From Actinomortierella ambigua (taxonomy: Eukaryota; Mortierellomycota; Mortierellomycetes; Mortierellales; Mortierellaceae), in contig JAAAJB010000688.1 in assembly GCA_016098155.1 (NCBI GenBank), positions 1 to 17,260 of the forward strand: a DNA stretch of 17,260 bases. The letters are read 5' to 3'. The translations under genes and the position numbers were made by a program. This document shows positions 1 through 7,345 of the stretch, piece after piece (the first letter of the stretch is position 1; every line of letters begins with the position of its first letter). The notes below the pieces were generated by a model that saw only the letters and a program-made list of their open reading frames with translations, was not told where the DNA came from and did not search any database.

Positions 1-1
1 G

Positions 2-820
2 CCTTGACACATACGAGTCCATTGGTCGCAGAGGTAGAGCCACTTTAAGGTCATGGGGCAGAAGAGGAGGGAGCATCTTGCGGATAGCCACATCCCACGG
101 AAATAAAATGTTGTCCTCCATGATGTTGGAAGAACGAGCGAAGCGGAAATCGAGTAGTTGATCCATGCCATGGTGATTTTGGAAAGCCTGGACGAGACGG
201 ACGGCAGATAGGTAGGTTCGAGATACAAAGTCGTCAGAACGGAGCGAAATGTCAAGGCTGCCTATGACAATGATTCTCAGTCGACAGAGTTGTGGGGCCA
301 CTTCAACGAAACGCTCGATGGCGTCCGCTCCAATTTCAAGCTCGCATAGATGGCCAAGCCGATGACCACAGATGCTCCAGGCAATTGTGCTTACGAAAAT
401 GGAATTGCTATCTACAGTCGGGAGAGGTTGGCCGACCCAATCAAGTAGAGAGCAATGCAGAGAGTCGTCGAATCGCACAGTTTGGATGAATGAGAGATAG
501 TCGACCATCGTCGCTGGTTGGGCCTCTGTTCCCAATCCGTTCTTTGGTGGAACGTTCAATCCTCTGCGGACACGATTCGAATCGTCGTCTACCGCTGGCG
601 AAAGACTCAAGAGTAGTCGCAGAAGAGATAGCTTGCTCTCTCGAAACGCGTCATTGTCTATGTGTTTGTTGCGGAAGAAGCGAAAGGGATCTCTGTACAG
701 GACTGCACAAGTATGCCGAAAGACCTGCTTGTTGACGGTGAGGAGCGAAAAGAGCGTGCCCCTGTCATCCTGGACATTGTCAATGACAAGCGCAATGACA
801 TCAATGTCGATTGTCGCCAT
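2..820 (-). CDS. F-box-like/LRR-like protein A, N-terminal part (3' end cut by window edge)
   Basis: An uninterrupted reading frame starts at an ATG at 820 and runs off the left edge, giving 273 residues that begin MATIDIDVIALVIDNV. I translated it by hand and found no stop. Residues 1-50 carry the family's F-box-like block (GTLFSLLTVNKQVF, CAVLYRDPFRFFRNKH). Later family landmarks are TMVDYLSFIQ, WSICGHRL, QLCRLRIIVIG, HHGMDQLLDFRF and RKMLPPLLPHDLK. The missing part would be the LRR-like C-terminal half, about 390 residues by comparison with its paralogues. By F-box analogy it would be a substrate receptor of an SCF ubiquitin ligase; this is inferred from fold-level resemblance. Its closest relative here is the N-terminal half of the gene starting at 9328 (shared SIFxxTxAWSI and GLGTEAQP). 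The start is fixed by alignment with all paralogues and is preceded by a CT-rich leader. Confidence 0.85.
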   Translation of the reverse strand, partial: MATIDIDVIALVIDNVQDDRGTLFSLLTVNKQVFRHTCAVLYRDPFRFFRNKHIDNDAFRESKLSLLRLLLSLSPAVDDDSNRVRRGLNVPPKNGLGTEAQPATMVDYLSFIQTVRFDDSLHCSLLDWVGQPLPTVDSNSIFVSTIAWSICGHRLGHLCELEIGADAIERFVEVAPQLCRLRIIVIGSLDISLRSDDFVSRTYLSAVRLVQAFQNHHGMDQLLDFRFARSSNIMEDNILFPWDVAIRKMLPPLLPHDLKVALPLRPMDSYVSR

Positions 821-1024
821 GATGAGAGAGGGAGGGAGCAAAGGGGGGAAAAATCTCAGGTTCAGTCACACATGTCTGTGACCCTGACGTATGCTGCGCT
901 TCACCATAGGCCATTGCACAGTGCGTAGCACACAGACACCAATGCTATTTGGGTCCAAGAGTGCATGAGCACCCAGGCCTCCCTCGTTTAATATGTGCAG
1001 ATGCCACCTGCAAGGCCTTCGCCC
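821..1024 (-). promoter_or_regulatory. Intergenic region A/B with conserved promoter-like module
   Basis: This 204-bp gap separates gene A's start from gene B's stop. On the sense (minus) strand a CT-rich stretch lies directly before the ATG. Further upstream are a GGTCACAGA box (875-883, about 55 bp from the ATG), the inverted repeat GTGC-TAC-GCAC (921-931, about 100 bp) and a CCAAT box (939-943). The same elements occur in the same order upstream of the genes starting at 5177 and 9328. The whole spacer is closely similar to 9329-9526. Promoter function is inferred from conservation and position. Confidence 0.5.
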
Positions 1025-3034
1025 CTATCGTCTATCTCCACTGAGGCCCCATCCTTCGACCTCATTCAAGCTTCGCGATCGGTGCTGAAACGTGACATAT
1101 CTCATGGAGGGGTGGTCCCGTGTGACCTCCTCCGCTTGTTCTCTGGTGCATGTCCCAACCGTTCTCATGAAGAGTCGCGTGAGGCCTGGGAGAGCCTGTC
1201 GTAACAAAATTCGAAGATCCTCCAGCTGTAGTGTGTATGCTCCTTTCAGTCGTAGATCCTGCAAATGGGGATAAATGTCTTGGGTTGAGTTCGTCAAGGC
1301 CGACGACACATCCAGTGGATACGCCGGTCCGTCGCAGAATTCAAGATGCAGTCTCGAAAGATTTGGACAGCCTCGAAGGAACCTAAAGCTGAACGTGGCT
1401 TGCGATAGATCTATCCGCGCATGCATGAACTTCAGCTTGGGTAAGTCCCAGTCCCATGTCCAGTTGTCCTGCAAGGTCGGTCTACTATCCGAAGCGCCCT
1501 GTTCGACCCCGAGCGAGAAAAATTCCATCGATTGGAGCTGAGGCATACCATGCAAAGAGGCCGGATTGAACAAGAGAACCGCTAGCCCGCAAAGCTTCAA
1601 ACTGATGAGATGAGGAAGGTGAAGTACAGGCCAGCCCTCATGAGACGCATGCTTGTCTTGATACATGAGCGTGGACACATCCAATGTCATTATACTAGGG
1701 AAGGAGCGCAAGAGGCGGACATCTAGCAGCTCAATCACGGAGCTTGTGAATCTGAAGGTGCGTAATCGTGGCATCATCATCGATTCGTCTTGGGGCAAAG
1801 GTAATCGCCGCAGCCCTACGTCTTCCATCTTCTCATGTGGTTCCATGCTCACCTGGAGTGTATCGAGCGACGGACCAAACGCGCAGATACCGTCCATGAG
1901 GACCCTCAACGTATCCACAGTGCCAAGTCCTGCCAACTTTAGGTTGATGCTTTCCAGAGGAACGGCTGGGACCAATAGCCTTCCTGCCGCCCGATCACGC
2001 CTCTCTTCGACGGCCCATGCAAGTGCACCTGCGTCATCGATCCCTCCCCCGAGAAAATCAAGTTCCAACTGGACAAGCTTTCGACAACGCTGCAAGACCT
2101 GTCCAACAGACATGTCGGTGTACTCCTTGGATATCTCGTTCCACCAAGATGCGTCGTTGTTCACAGTCTTCAGCTCTGTTAGCCTTGACAAACACGAGTC
2201 CATTGGTCGCAAAGGTAGAGCCAGTTTGAGGTCATGAGGCAGAAGAGGAGGCAGCATCTTGCGGATAGCCACATTCCACTGAAAGAAGGTCTTGTTCTCA
2301 ATCATGTCAAAGGAATAAGAAAAGCGAAAGTCGAGTAGCCGATCCATGCCATGATGATGCTGAAGAGCCTGGACGAGACGCACAGCGGATGGGTAGGTGG
2401 TAGTCATTAAATCAACGCCACGAGGAAGGTCGGTGTTGAAGCTTCCTACGACAATGATTCTCAGTCGACAGAGTTGTGGAGCCACTTTAACGAAACGCTC
2501 GATGGCTTGCGCCTCAATCTCAAGTTCACATAGGTGGTTGAGTCGATGACCACAGATGCTCCAGGTCACAATGCTTTTGAAGGTCGAACGGCAGGCTACA
2601 CCTCTAAGAGCGGCAGGACTATAAGAGACCCATTGGCGTATGGCTAAGGCGCATCTAGGTTGAAGTTCTTGCAGGGAGATGCCGAGTCGCACGCATTGGA
2701 TGAACGAGAAATAGTCGAGTTTTGTCGCGGACCAAGCCTCAGTCTCTGACCCGCGCTTTAGGGCACCGTTCAATGCTCTGCGGACAAGATTCGTATCATC
2801 ATCCACCGCTGGCGAGAGGTTCAAGAGCAACCAGACAAGAGACATCCTGGTCTTCAGTGATTTTTCATCGTATGGGCATTCGTTGCGGAAGAAACGAAAG
2901 GGATCTCTGTACAGGACTGCACAGGTGTACCGAAAGACCTGCTTGTTGACGGTAAGGAGTGAAAAGAGAGTGCCCCTGTCATCCTGGACATTGTCAATGA
3001 CGAGCGCAATGACATCAATGCTGATTTTCGCCAT
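1025..3034 (-). CDS. F-box-like/LRR-like protein B
   Basis: This is an intact intronless gene of 669 residues ending in TAG. The frame stays open to 3112, but the start is placed at 3034 because the following residues (MAKISIDVIALVIDNVQDD) align with every paralogue, and the 26 extra residues match none. The F-box-like segment is at residues 1-50. A middle domain carries WSICGHRL, QLCRLRIIVVG and HHGMDRLLDFRF. From about residue 400 there are irregular leucine-rich repeats (LPHLISLKLCGLAVLLFNPA, GCPNLSRLHLEF, YPHLQDLRLKGAYTLQLEDL). The C-terminus GWGLSGDRR is shared with the gene at 9527. The likely role is target recognition in an SCF complex, inferred from architecture. The neighbouring stop and start are 160 and 204 bp away, so it has little private regulatory DNA. 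Confidence 0.9.
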   Translation of the reverse strand: MAKISIDVIALVIDNVQDDRGTLFSLLTVNKQVFRYTCAVLYRDPFRFFRNECPYDEKSLKTRMSLVWLLLNLSPAVDDDTNLVRRALNGALKRGSETEAWSATKLDYFSFIQCVRLGISLQELQPRCALAIRQWVSYSPAALRGVACRSTFKSIVTWSICGHRLNHLCELEIEAQAIERFVKVAPQLCRLRIIVVGSFNTDLPRGVDLMTTTYPSAVRLVQALQHHHGMDRLLDFRFSYSFDMIENKTFFQWNVAIRKMLPPLLPHDLKLALPLRPMDSCLSRLTELKTVNNDASWWNEISKEYTDMSVGQVLQRCRKLVQLELDFLGGGIDDAGALAWAVEERRDRAAGRLLVPAVPLESINLKLAGLGTVDTLRVLMDGICAFGPSLDTLQVSMEPHEKMEDVGLRRLPLPQDESMMMPRLRTFRFTSSVIELLDVRLLRSFPSIMTLDVSTLMYQDKHASHEGWPVLHLPHLISLKLCGLAVLLFNPASLHGMPQLQSMEFFSLGVEQGASDSRPTLQDNWTWDWDLPKLKFMHARIDLSQATFSFRFLRGCPNLSRLHLEFCDGPAYPLDVSSALTNSTQDIYPHLQDLRLKGAYTLQLEDLRILLRQALPGLTRLFMRTVGTCTREQAEEVTRDHPSMRYVTFQHRSRSLNEVEGWGLSGDRR

Positions 3035-3194
3035 GAGGATGAAAGAGGGGGAGAGATGGGAAAAATTCACACACAACTGTCTGTGACCAATGACATATCT
3101 GTGCCTCACCATATGCCACTACACAAACATTTATATTTTCTATTGTGTATGTGCACCCTAATCGTTCAGGAGTGTCAGCGCCGCCTAATTCCTT

Positions 3195-5177
3195 TTAGGT
3201 CCCATCCTTGGACTTGTCTCGCGAACGGCAACGCGTTCTGAAGTCCCGTATAACCTCTTCTACTTGCTCCCTGGTACACGACACCACCGTAGTCACGTGG
3301 AAACGCTCTAGGCTCGGAAAAGCGCGTCCTGACAATATTCGAAGGTCCTCCAGCTCAAGGGTGTATCCTTTTCCCACCAATTGAATGTCCAGCAAATTGG
3401 GATAGACGTCCTGTGTAGAGTTCCCCAAGACTGATGATACATCAAGTGGGTACGCCGGTTTTCTGTTAATGAAGTCAAGAAGCAAATTTGAGAGGTTTGG
3501 ACAACCTCGGAGGAATCTGAAGCTGAACTTGGCTTTCGATAAATTCATCCGTGCAGTCATGTCCTTCAGCTTGGGTAAGTCCCAGTCCCATGTCCAGTTG
3601 TCCTGCATGGTTGGTCTGCCATCTGGAGCGCGCTGGTCGGCCCCGTGCGAGAAAAATTCAATCGACTGGAGCTGAGGCATGCCATGCAATGAAGCCGGAT
3701 TGAACAAGGCGACCGCAAGCCCGCACAGCTTCAAACTGGTAAGATGAGGAAGCTGAAGCACAGGCCAGACCTGAACTGGCGCAAGCTTGGCTCGACGATT
3801 CTCGAAGGAAACCACCAATGTAGTTAGATCAGGAGAGGAATGCAAGAAGCGGACATCAAACAGCGCAACAACGGGACTTATGAATCTGAAGATGCGTAGT
3901 CGCGGCATCATCATCGATTCGTCTTGGAGCAAGGGTAATCGCCACAGCCTTTCGTCCATCATCCCCTTCTTTAGTGGATCCGACTTCACCTCGAGTGTAT
4001 GAAGCGATGGTCCAAATGCACGGATACCGTCTATGAGCACCATCGACGTGTCCTCACTACCAACTCCCGCCAACTTCAGATTGAGGCTCTTCAAAGGAAC
4101 CGCTGGTGCCAATAGCCTTCCTGCTTCTCGATCACGCCTCTCGTCGACGGCCCATGCAAACACACTTGCGTCATCGATCCCTCCCCTGATAAAGTCAAGT
4201 ACTAGCATGTCAAGCCTTCGACAACGCTGCAAGAGGTGTCCAACAGACACGTCGGTGTATTCTTTGGATATCTCCTTCCACCAAAACGTCCGATTATTCT
4301 CAGTCCTCAGCTCCGTCAGCCTTGACAAATACGAGTCCATTGGTCGTAGAGGATGAGTAAGCTTGAGGTCACGAGGCAGAAGAGGAGGGAGCATCTTGCG
4401 AATAGCTATATTCCACTGAAAGAAGGTCTTGTCCTCAGACACTTTGGACGCATCAGTGAAGCGGAAGTCGAGTAGCTGATCCATGCCATGGTGATGCTGG
4501 AAAGCCTGGAGGAGACGAACGGCGGATGGGTAGGTGGTAGTCAGTAGCACAACGTTACTACGAAAGTCGGTGTCGATGTGTCCTATGACAATGATTCTCA
4601 GTCGACAGAGTTGTGGGGCCACTTCCACGAAACGCTCGATGGCGCGCGCTTCAATCTCAAGCTCGTACAGCTGGTCGAGTCGATGGCCACAAATGCTCCA
4701 GGTCACTGTGCTTCTAAAAATCGAATTGAGGCTTGCAATCCTAGTAACGGCGAAACTATCACTGGCCATCATGGTGCATCTACTCTCAGGAGCTTTTAGG
4801 GAGTAATGGAATCGCACACATCGGATAAACGAGAGATAATCGAGCTTTGTCACCGGCCAAGCCTCAGTCTCTGACCATGCCCTCGCCTCTGGCCCGCGCT
4901 TTAGTGCAACATCCAATGCCCTTCGGACACGATTGGTATCGTCGTCTACCGCTGGCGAGAGACTCATGAGCAACCAAAGAAGAGACATTCTGTTCTCTAG
5001 TAACGATTTATCATGTCGGTGTTTGTTGCGGAAGAATCGAAAGGGATCTCTGTACAGGACTGCACAAGTATACCGAAAGACCTGCTTGTTGACGGTGAGG
5101 AGCGAAAAGAGCGTGCCCCTGTCATCCTGGACATTGTCAATGACGAGCGCAATGACATCAATGTTGATTGTCGCCAT
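3195..5177 (-). CDS. F-box-like/LRR-like protein C, with a frame-shifted C-terminal tail
   Basis: This is an intact 660-residue intronless gene ending in TAA. The start at 5177 (MATINIDVIALVIDNV) is chosen by alignment; an in-frame ATG 21 bp upstream (5198) only adds MLLPSLI. It has the F-box-like N-terminus and the middle landmarks (WSICGHRLDQL, QLCRLRIIVIG, HHGMDQLLDFRF). LRR-like repeats follow (LPHLTSLKLCGLAVALFNPA, GCPNLSNLLLDF). The last residues differ from all sisters: after TREQVEEVIRD the DNA is about 25 bp shorter than in gene B, so the end is read in another frame and gives a basic tail (FRTRCRSRDKSKDGT). The body is intact, so I call it functional, but the altered tail makes some loss of function possible. 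The upstream region carries the conserved promoter-like module. Confidence 0.9.
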   Translation of the reverse strand: MATINIDVIALVIDNVQDDRGTLFSLLTVNKQVFRYTCAVLYRDPFRFFRNKHRHDKSLLENRMSLLWLLMSLSPAVDDDTNRVRRALDVALKRGPEARAWSETEAWPVTKLDYLSFIRCVRFHYSLKAPESRCTMMASDSFAVTRIASLNSIFRSTVTWSICGHRLDQLYELEIEARAIERFVEVAPQLCRLRIIVIGHIDTDFRSNVVLLTTTYPSAVRLLQAFQHHHGMDQLLDFRFTDASKVSEDKTFFQWNIAIRKMLPPLLPRDLKLTHPLRPMDSYLSRLTELRTENNRTFWWKEISKEYTDVSVGHLLQRCRRLDMLVLDFIRGGIDDASVFAWAVDERRDREAGRLLAPAVPLKSLNLKLAGVGSEDTSMVLIDGIRAFGPSLHTLEVKSDPLKKGMMDERLWRLPLLQDESMMMPRLRIFRFISPVVALFDVRFLHSSPDLTTLVVSFENRRAKLAPVQVWPVLQLPHLTSLKLCGLAVALFNPASLHGMPQLQSIEFFSHGADQRAPDGRPTMQDNWTWDWDLPKLKDMTARMNLSKAKFSFRFLRGCPNLSNLLLDFINRKPAYPLDVSSVLGNSTQDVYPNLLDIQLVGKGYTLELEDLRILSGRAFPSLERFHVTTVVSCTREQVEEVIRDFRTRCRSRDKSKDGT

Positions 5178-5226
5178 GATGAGAGAGGGAAGCAGCAAAG
5201 GGGAAAAATCTCAGGTTCAGTCACAT

Positions 5227-5286
5227 TTGTGACCACTGATATATCTATGCTTCTCCTTGCACAGTGCGTAGCACACATACACCAAT
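5227..5286 (-). promoter_or_regulatory. Promoter-like module upstream of gene C
   Basis: On the sense strand there is a GGTCACAA box (5227-5234), the inverted repeat GTGC-TAC-GCAC (5264-5274) and a CCAAT box (5282-5286). They lie 50-110 bp upstream of the ATG at 5177, as in genes A and E. Immediately beyond the CCAAT box the sequence switches to the coding remnant of a broken paralogue, so a deletion has cut off everything further upstream. Confidence 0.5.
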
Positions 5287-5572
5287 CTGGTGCATGTCCC
5301 TACTGTTCTCATGTAGAGCCGCGTGAGGCTCGGAAGAGCATGTCCTAACAAAATTCGAAGATCCTCCAGCTGTAGGGTGTATGCTCCTTTCAATCGTAGG
5401 TCCTGCAAATTGGGATAAATGTCTTGGGTTGAGTTGGTCAACATCCAGTGGATACGTCGGTCCGTCGCAGAATTCAAGATGCAGTGTCGAAAGATTTAAA
5501 CAGCCTCGAAGGAACCTAAAACCGAACGTGGCTTGCGATAGATCTATCCGCGCATACATGATATCCTTCAGC
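5287..5572 (-). pseudogene. C-terminal stub of a destroyed family member
   Basis: This 286-bp stretch is nearly the same as the end of gene B (around 1150-1440). It holds remnants of LSQATFGFRFLRGC and, in a second frame, of LKGAYTLQLEDLRILL. The two frames result from an 11-bp deletion relative to B at 5441/5442. The final ~40 codons and the stop are missing: homology ends where gene C's CCAAT box begins, so the stub now reads into gene C's promoter. At the other side homology ends at 5572 (just after the KLKDM-like segment), where unrelated DNA starts. The N-terminal relic of what may be the same gene lies at 7146-7170. It cannot encode a family protein. Confidence 0.85.
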
Positions 5573-5934
5573 CCAAATGATGTTTATGATCAAAAACGAT
5601 ATGTTTATTGTAGTGCGTTACGGGGCACACTTCATGGTGAGCTGCCGAGAGTTTTATCGAAAGGACGACGTGGAGGAGTCGAGTAGAGGTAATATACGTT
5701 GTCGTCGTTGTCCGGCCCCCATTCTTTTTGTTCATCGTACAGCTCGATGGTCTCCTCCATACAGCTCTAATATTGCACAATGGATGACGGAGCAAGTTGT
5801 AGTTACAAAGACCATGATGACAGTATTTTACCGTGCACAGTTTCTTCCATCAATCGTACCCGAACCTGAAGGAGGTGTGAATCGTAAACCTAATGTTCTA
5901 CACCCGGAGTGCTGCCTTTGTAGATAGAACAGTC

Positions 5935-7097
5935 CTACAGCACACACAAGCCAAACCTTCCTTGCGGAACCTCTCTATTTCCATTGTTCTAAAACCCCGA
6001 CCTTTAAAACGAAAAGCGAAGTGTTAAAATATATCTTCCACGGAACAGATGAGAGATACACAACATTACATGGGATACTTACCACCAGAGTATATGGAGA
6101 AAACCGAGCATCTTGACCAAATCCAGGTCGATGATTGAGCTCCTCCAGTCGATGTGCTGCAATCAAGTGTAAGTTCTTGAACAGTTTCACTTCGACCTCC
6201 TGCAAGTATTTTGTGGAGTCCTCGTCCCATTCGCGGCAGCTCTCAACGATCATCCAATCCCTCTTGTTCGTAATGTCGCACGCCAATGTGTCAAGTTTGT
6301 CACCGGCTTGTTTGCGCGGTATTCCCCCTTCCATGTCGGCGTGGCGATTGTGATTCCTGTGTCGTGACGTTTCATAGCCCTGTTTCTCACCATCGATCAT
6401 TGTCACACCGTTGAAATCCGCTAGAAGTGAGTTGAGAGGCGGTCAGGCAACGCGTCCCCAATATGACTCGGTCAAGTCACTGACTTCAAAAGTCGATGGA
6501 ATGGACGAATAGAGTGGACGCCTAATAAAATAGTTAGAATTGATGAGAAACTGATTGCAAAAAAAAAAAAAAAAGGCTCTCAAAAATGCAGGACGGTACT
6601 CTACCACTCCATCACGTTGAAGAGATCCTACGAGAGGTCTATTGCAAGAGACCGCCATCTATAGGACGAGGGGGACAAGTCTTAGAACGTAAAGTCACTC
6701 GAGTGGTGGCAGCGGGAAAGGAATGAGATGCGGAACATACTTGTAGGCGCCGCCAGGCTAGTCTTCCGCGCTAAAGAGGACGTCCTATGTACACGTGGCG
6801 GCCATACGACGATCGAGCGCGTCAAATTGCTATGAAATGTGTGGTTGCCTGTTGGCAAAACGAAAAAGAAGCAATATATATGTGAATAGCAACATTTATC
6901 AGCCTCGATCTATCATTCGTTCTAAAAAAAAAAAGATAGAGGGAAGGAGGGATGTGAGCCTTACCTGGGGAGTTGCCAACGACTGGTTCTTCAAGTTTCG
7001 TAACATGCTCCTTGGCTGAGAGCAACGACGGCTGGGGTACCGAGTTATGCTCAATGTGGCTTTTTACCAGCTTAGCTGAGATACGTCCTGTGCTGAC
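5935..7097 (-). pseudogene. Probable 5'-truncated fragment of a multi-exon gene of unknown function
   Basis: I do not recognise this gene. On the minus strand several exon-like open stretches are linked by plausible introns. Exon 7097-6965 (SAKLVKSHIEHNSV, EHVTKLEEPVVG) ends at GTAAGG. Exon 6848-6741 starts after CCAACAG, continues the frame without stops and ends at GTATGT. A stretch near 6627-6582 holds SLQRDGVVEYRPAF, but its splice sites are unclear. Exon 6521-6481 follows TTCTAAC...TTATTAG. The best exon is 6420-6083 (DKLDTLACDITNKRDWMIVE, then STKYLQEVEVKLFKNLHLIA), bounded by CTTCTAG and GTAAGT. A possible last exon is 5988-5935. No initiating ATG or 5' part is present, because family-related DNA begins at 7146. 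It may be a transferred, truncated copy. The exon model is hand-made and partly uncertain. Confidence 0.45.
6083..6420 (-). CDS. Best-supported exon of the unidentified multi-exon gene
   Basis: This 338-nt exon encodes about 112 residues starting DFNGVTMIDGEKQGYE. The protein is charged and probably soluble, with a central part that looks like genuine coding sequence (WMIVESCREWDEDSTKYL, LIAAHRLEELNHR). The donor is GTAAGTAT at 6082. The upstream acceptor is CTTCTAG (AG at 6421-6422) with a CTGAC branch-like site, giving a 60-bp intron if the donor is at 6480. The downstream intron would end at 5989 (94 bp). I cannot assign a domain. It is unrelated to the surrounding F-box-like family. Confidence 0.5.
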
Positions 7098-7145
7098 CTA
7101 TGACACCTCTTGTCCACGATTCTTTGCAGGGACATCATGCACCAG

Positions 7146-7170
7146 AGATCTCTATACAGGACTGCACAAG
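7146..7170 (-). pseudogene. N-terminal relic of a family member (TCAVLYRD-like)
   Basis: Twenty-five bases match the part of the intact genes that encodes CAVLYRD (compare 9199-9219 in gene E). They are followed directly by purine-rich DNA resembling the leaders of the intact genes, so the codons for residues 1-30 are gone. On the other side the unrelated block begins. Orientation and position fit it being the front end of the gene whose tail is at 5287-5572. Confidence 0.6.
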
Positions 7171-7259
7171 AGAGAGGGGAAAGAAGGGGAGTGGAAACGA
7201 AGAATCCACACACATTTGTCCATGACCACTGTTGAATACCATTACACAGTGCCTAGCAC
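7171..7259 (-). promoter_or_regulatory. Orphan promoter-like region of the destroyed gene
   Basis: The sequence resembles the upstream regions of genes A, C and E. It has a purine-rich stretch on the plus strand, a degenerate TGACC box near 7222-7228 and GTGCCTAGCAC at 7249-7259, one base different from the conserved inverted repeat. It lies next to the relic at 7146-7170 and drives no intact family gene. Confidence 0.4.
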
Positions 7260-7271
7260 ATACATACTTAT

Positions 7272-7277
7272 TTTATT
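7272..7277 (-). terminator. AATAAA polyadenylation signal of gene E
   Basis: A canonical AATAAA on the minus strand lies about 70 bp downstream of the gene E stop codon, the expected distance for 3'-end formation. The other family genes show only A/T-rich variants at similar positions. Confidence 0.45.
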
Positions 7278-7345
7278 GAAGTTTCAAGCGTGCGAGCGCT
7301 TTCTCGTTCAAACATGTGCAAATGCCACCTGCAAGGCCATTGTTC

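Larger units (their letters stand above)
5573..7145. other. 1.57-kb block of unrelated DNA inside the destroyed family member
   Basis: The block has no detectable resemblance to the array on either side. It lies between a C-terminal stub (5287-5572) and an N-terminal relic (7146-7170) that have the same orientation and about the spacing of an intact gene. It holds the probable exons listed separately, a minus-strand AATAAA (5604-5609), a 16-A run (6559-6574) and an 11-A run (6924-6934). The part from 5573 to about 5934 shows no convincing coding sequence and could be a 3' untranslated or spacer region. I found no clear terminal inverted repeats or target-site duplication, so a transposon origin is not supported. 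Replacement by ectopic recombination fits equally well. Confidence 0.6.

Noticed and set aside
3035..3112. N-terminal extension of gene B to 3112
   Set aside because: The extra residues encode the CT-rich leader and the conserved GGTCACAGA box and have no counterpart in the paralogues.
6559..6574. Run of 16 A as a possible poly(A) tail of a retroposed copy
   Set aside because: The neighbouring sequence on that strand shows no coding or retroelement features. The run lies in a probable intron polypyrimidine tract of the minus-strand gene.
5557..7139. Near-matching inverted decamers (CATGATATCC at 5557-5566 and GGACATCATG at 7130-7139) at the edges of the unrelated block, as possible transposon ends
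   Set aside because: The left copy lies inside family-homologous coding sequence, not in the insert. One mismatch in ten bases at this distance can arise by chance, and no target-site duplication was seen.
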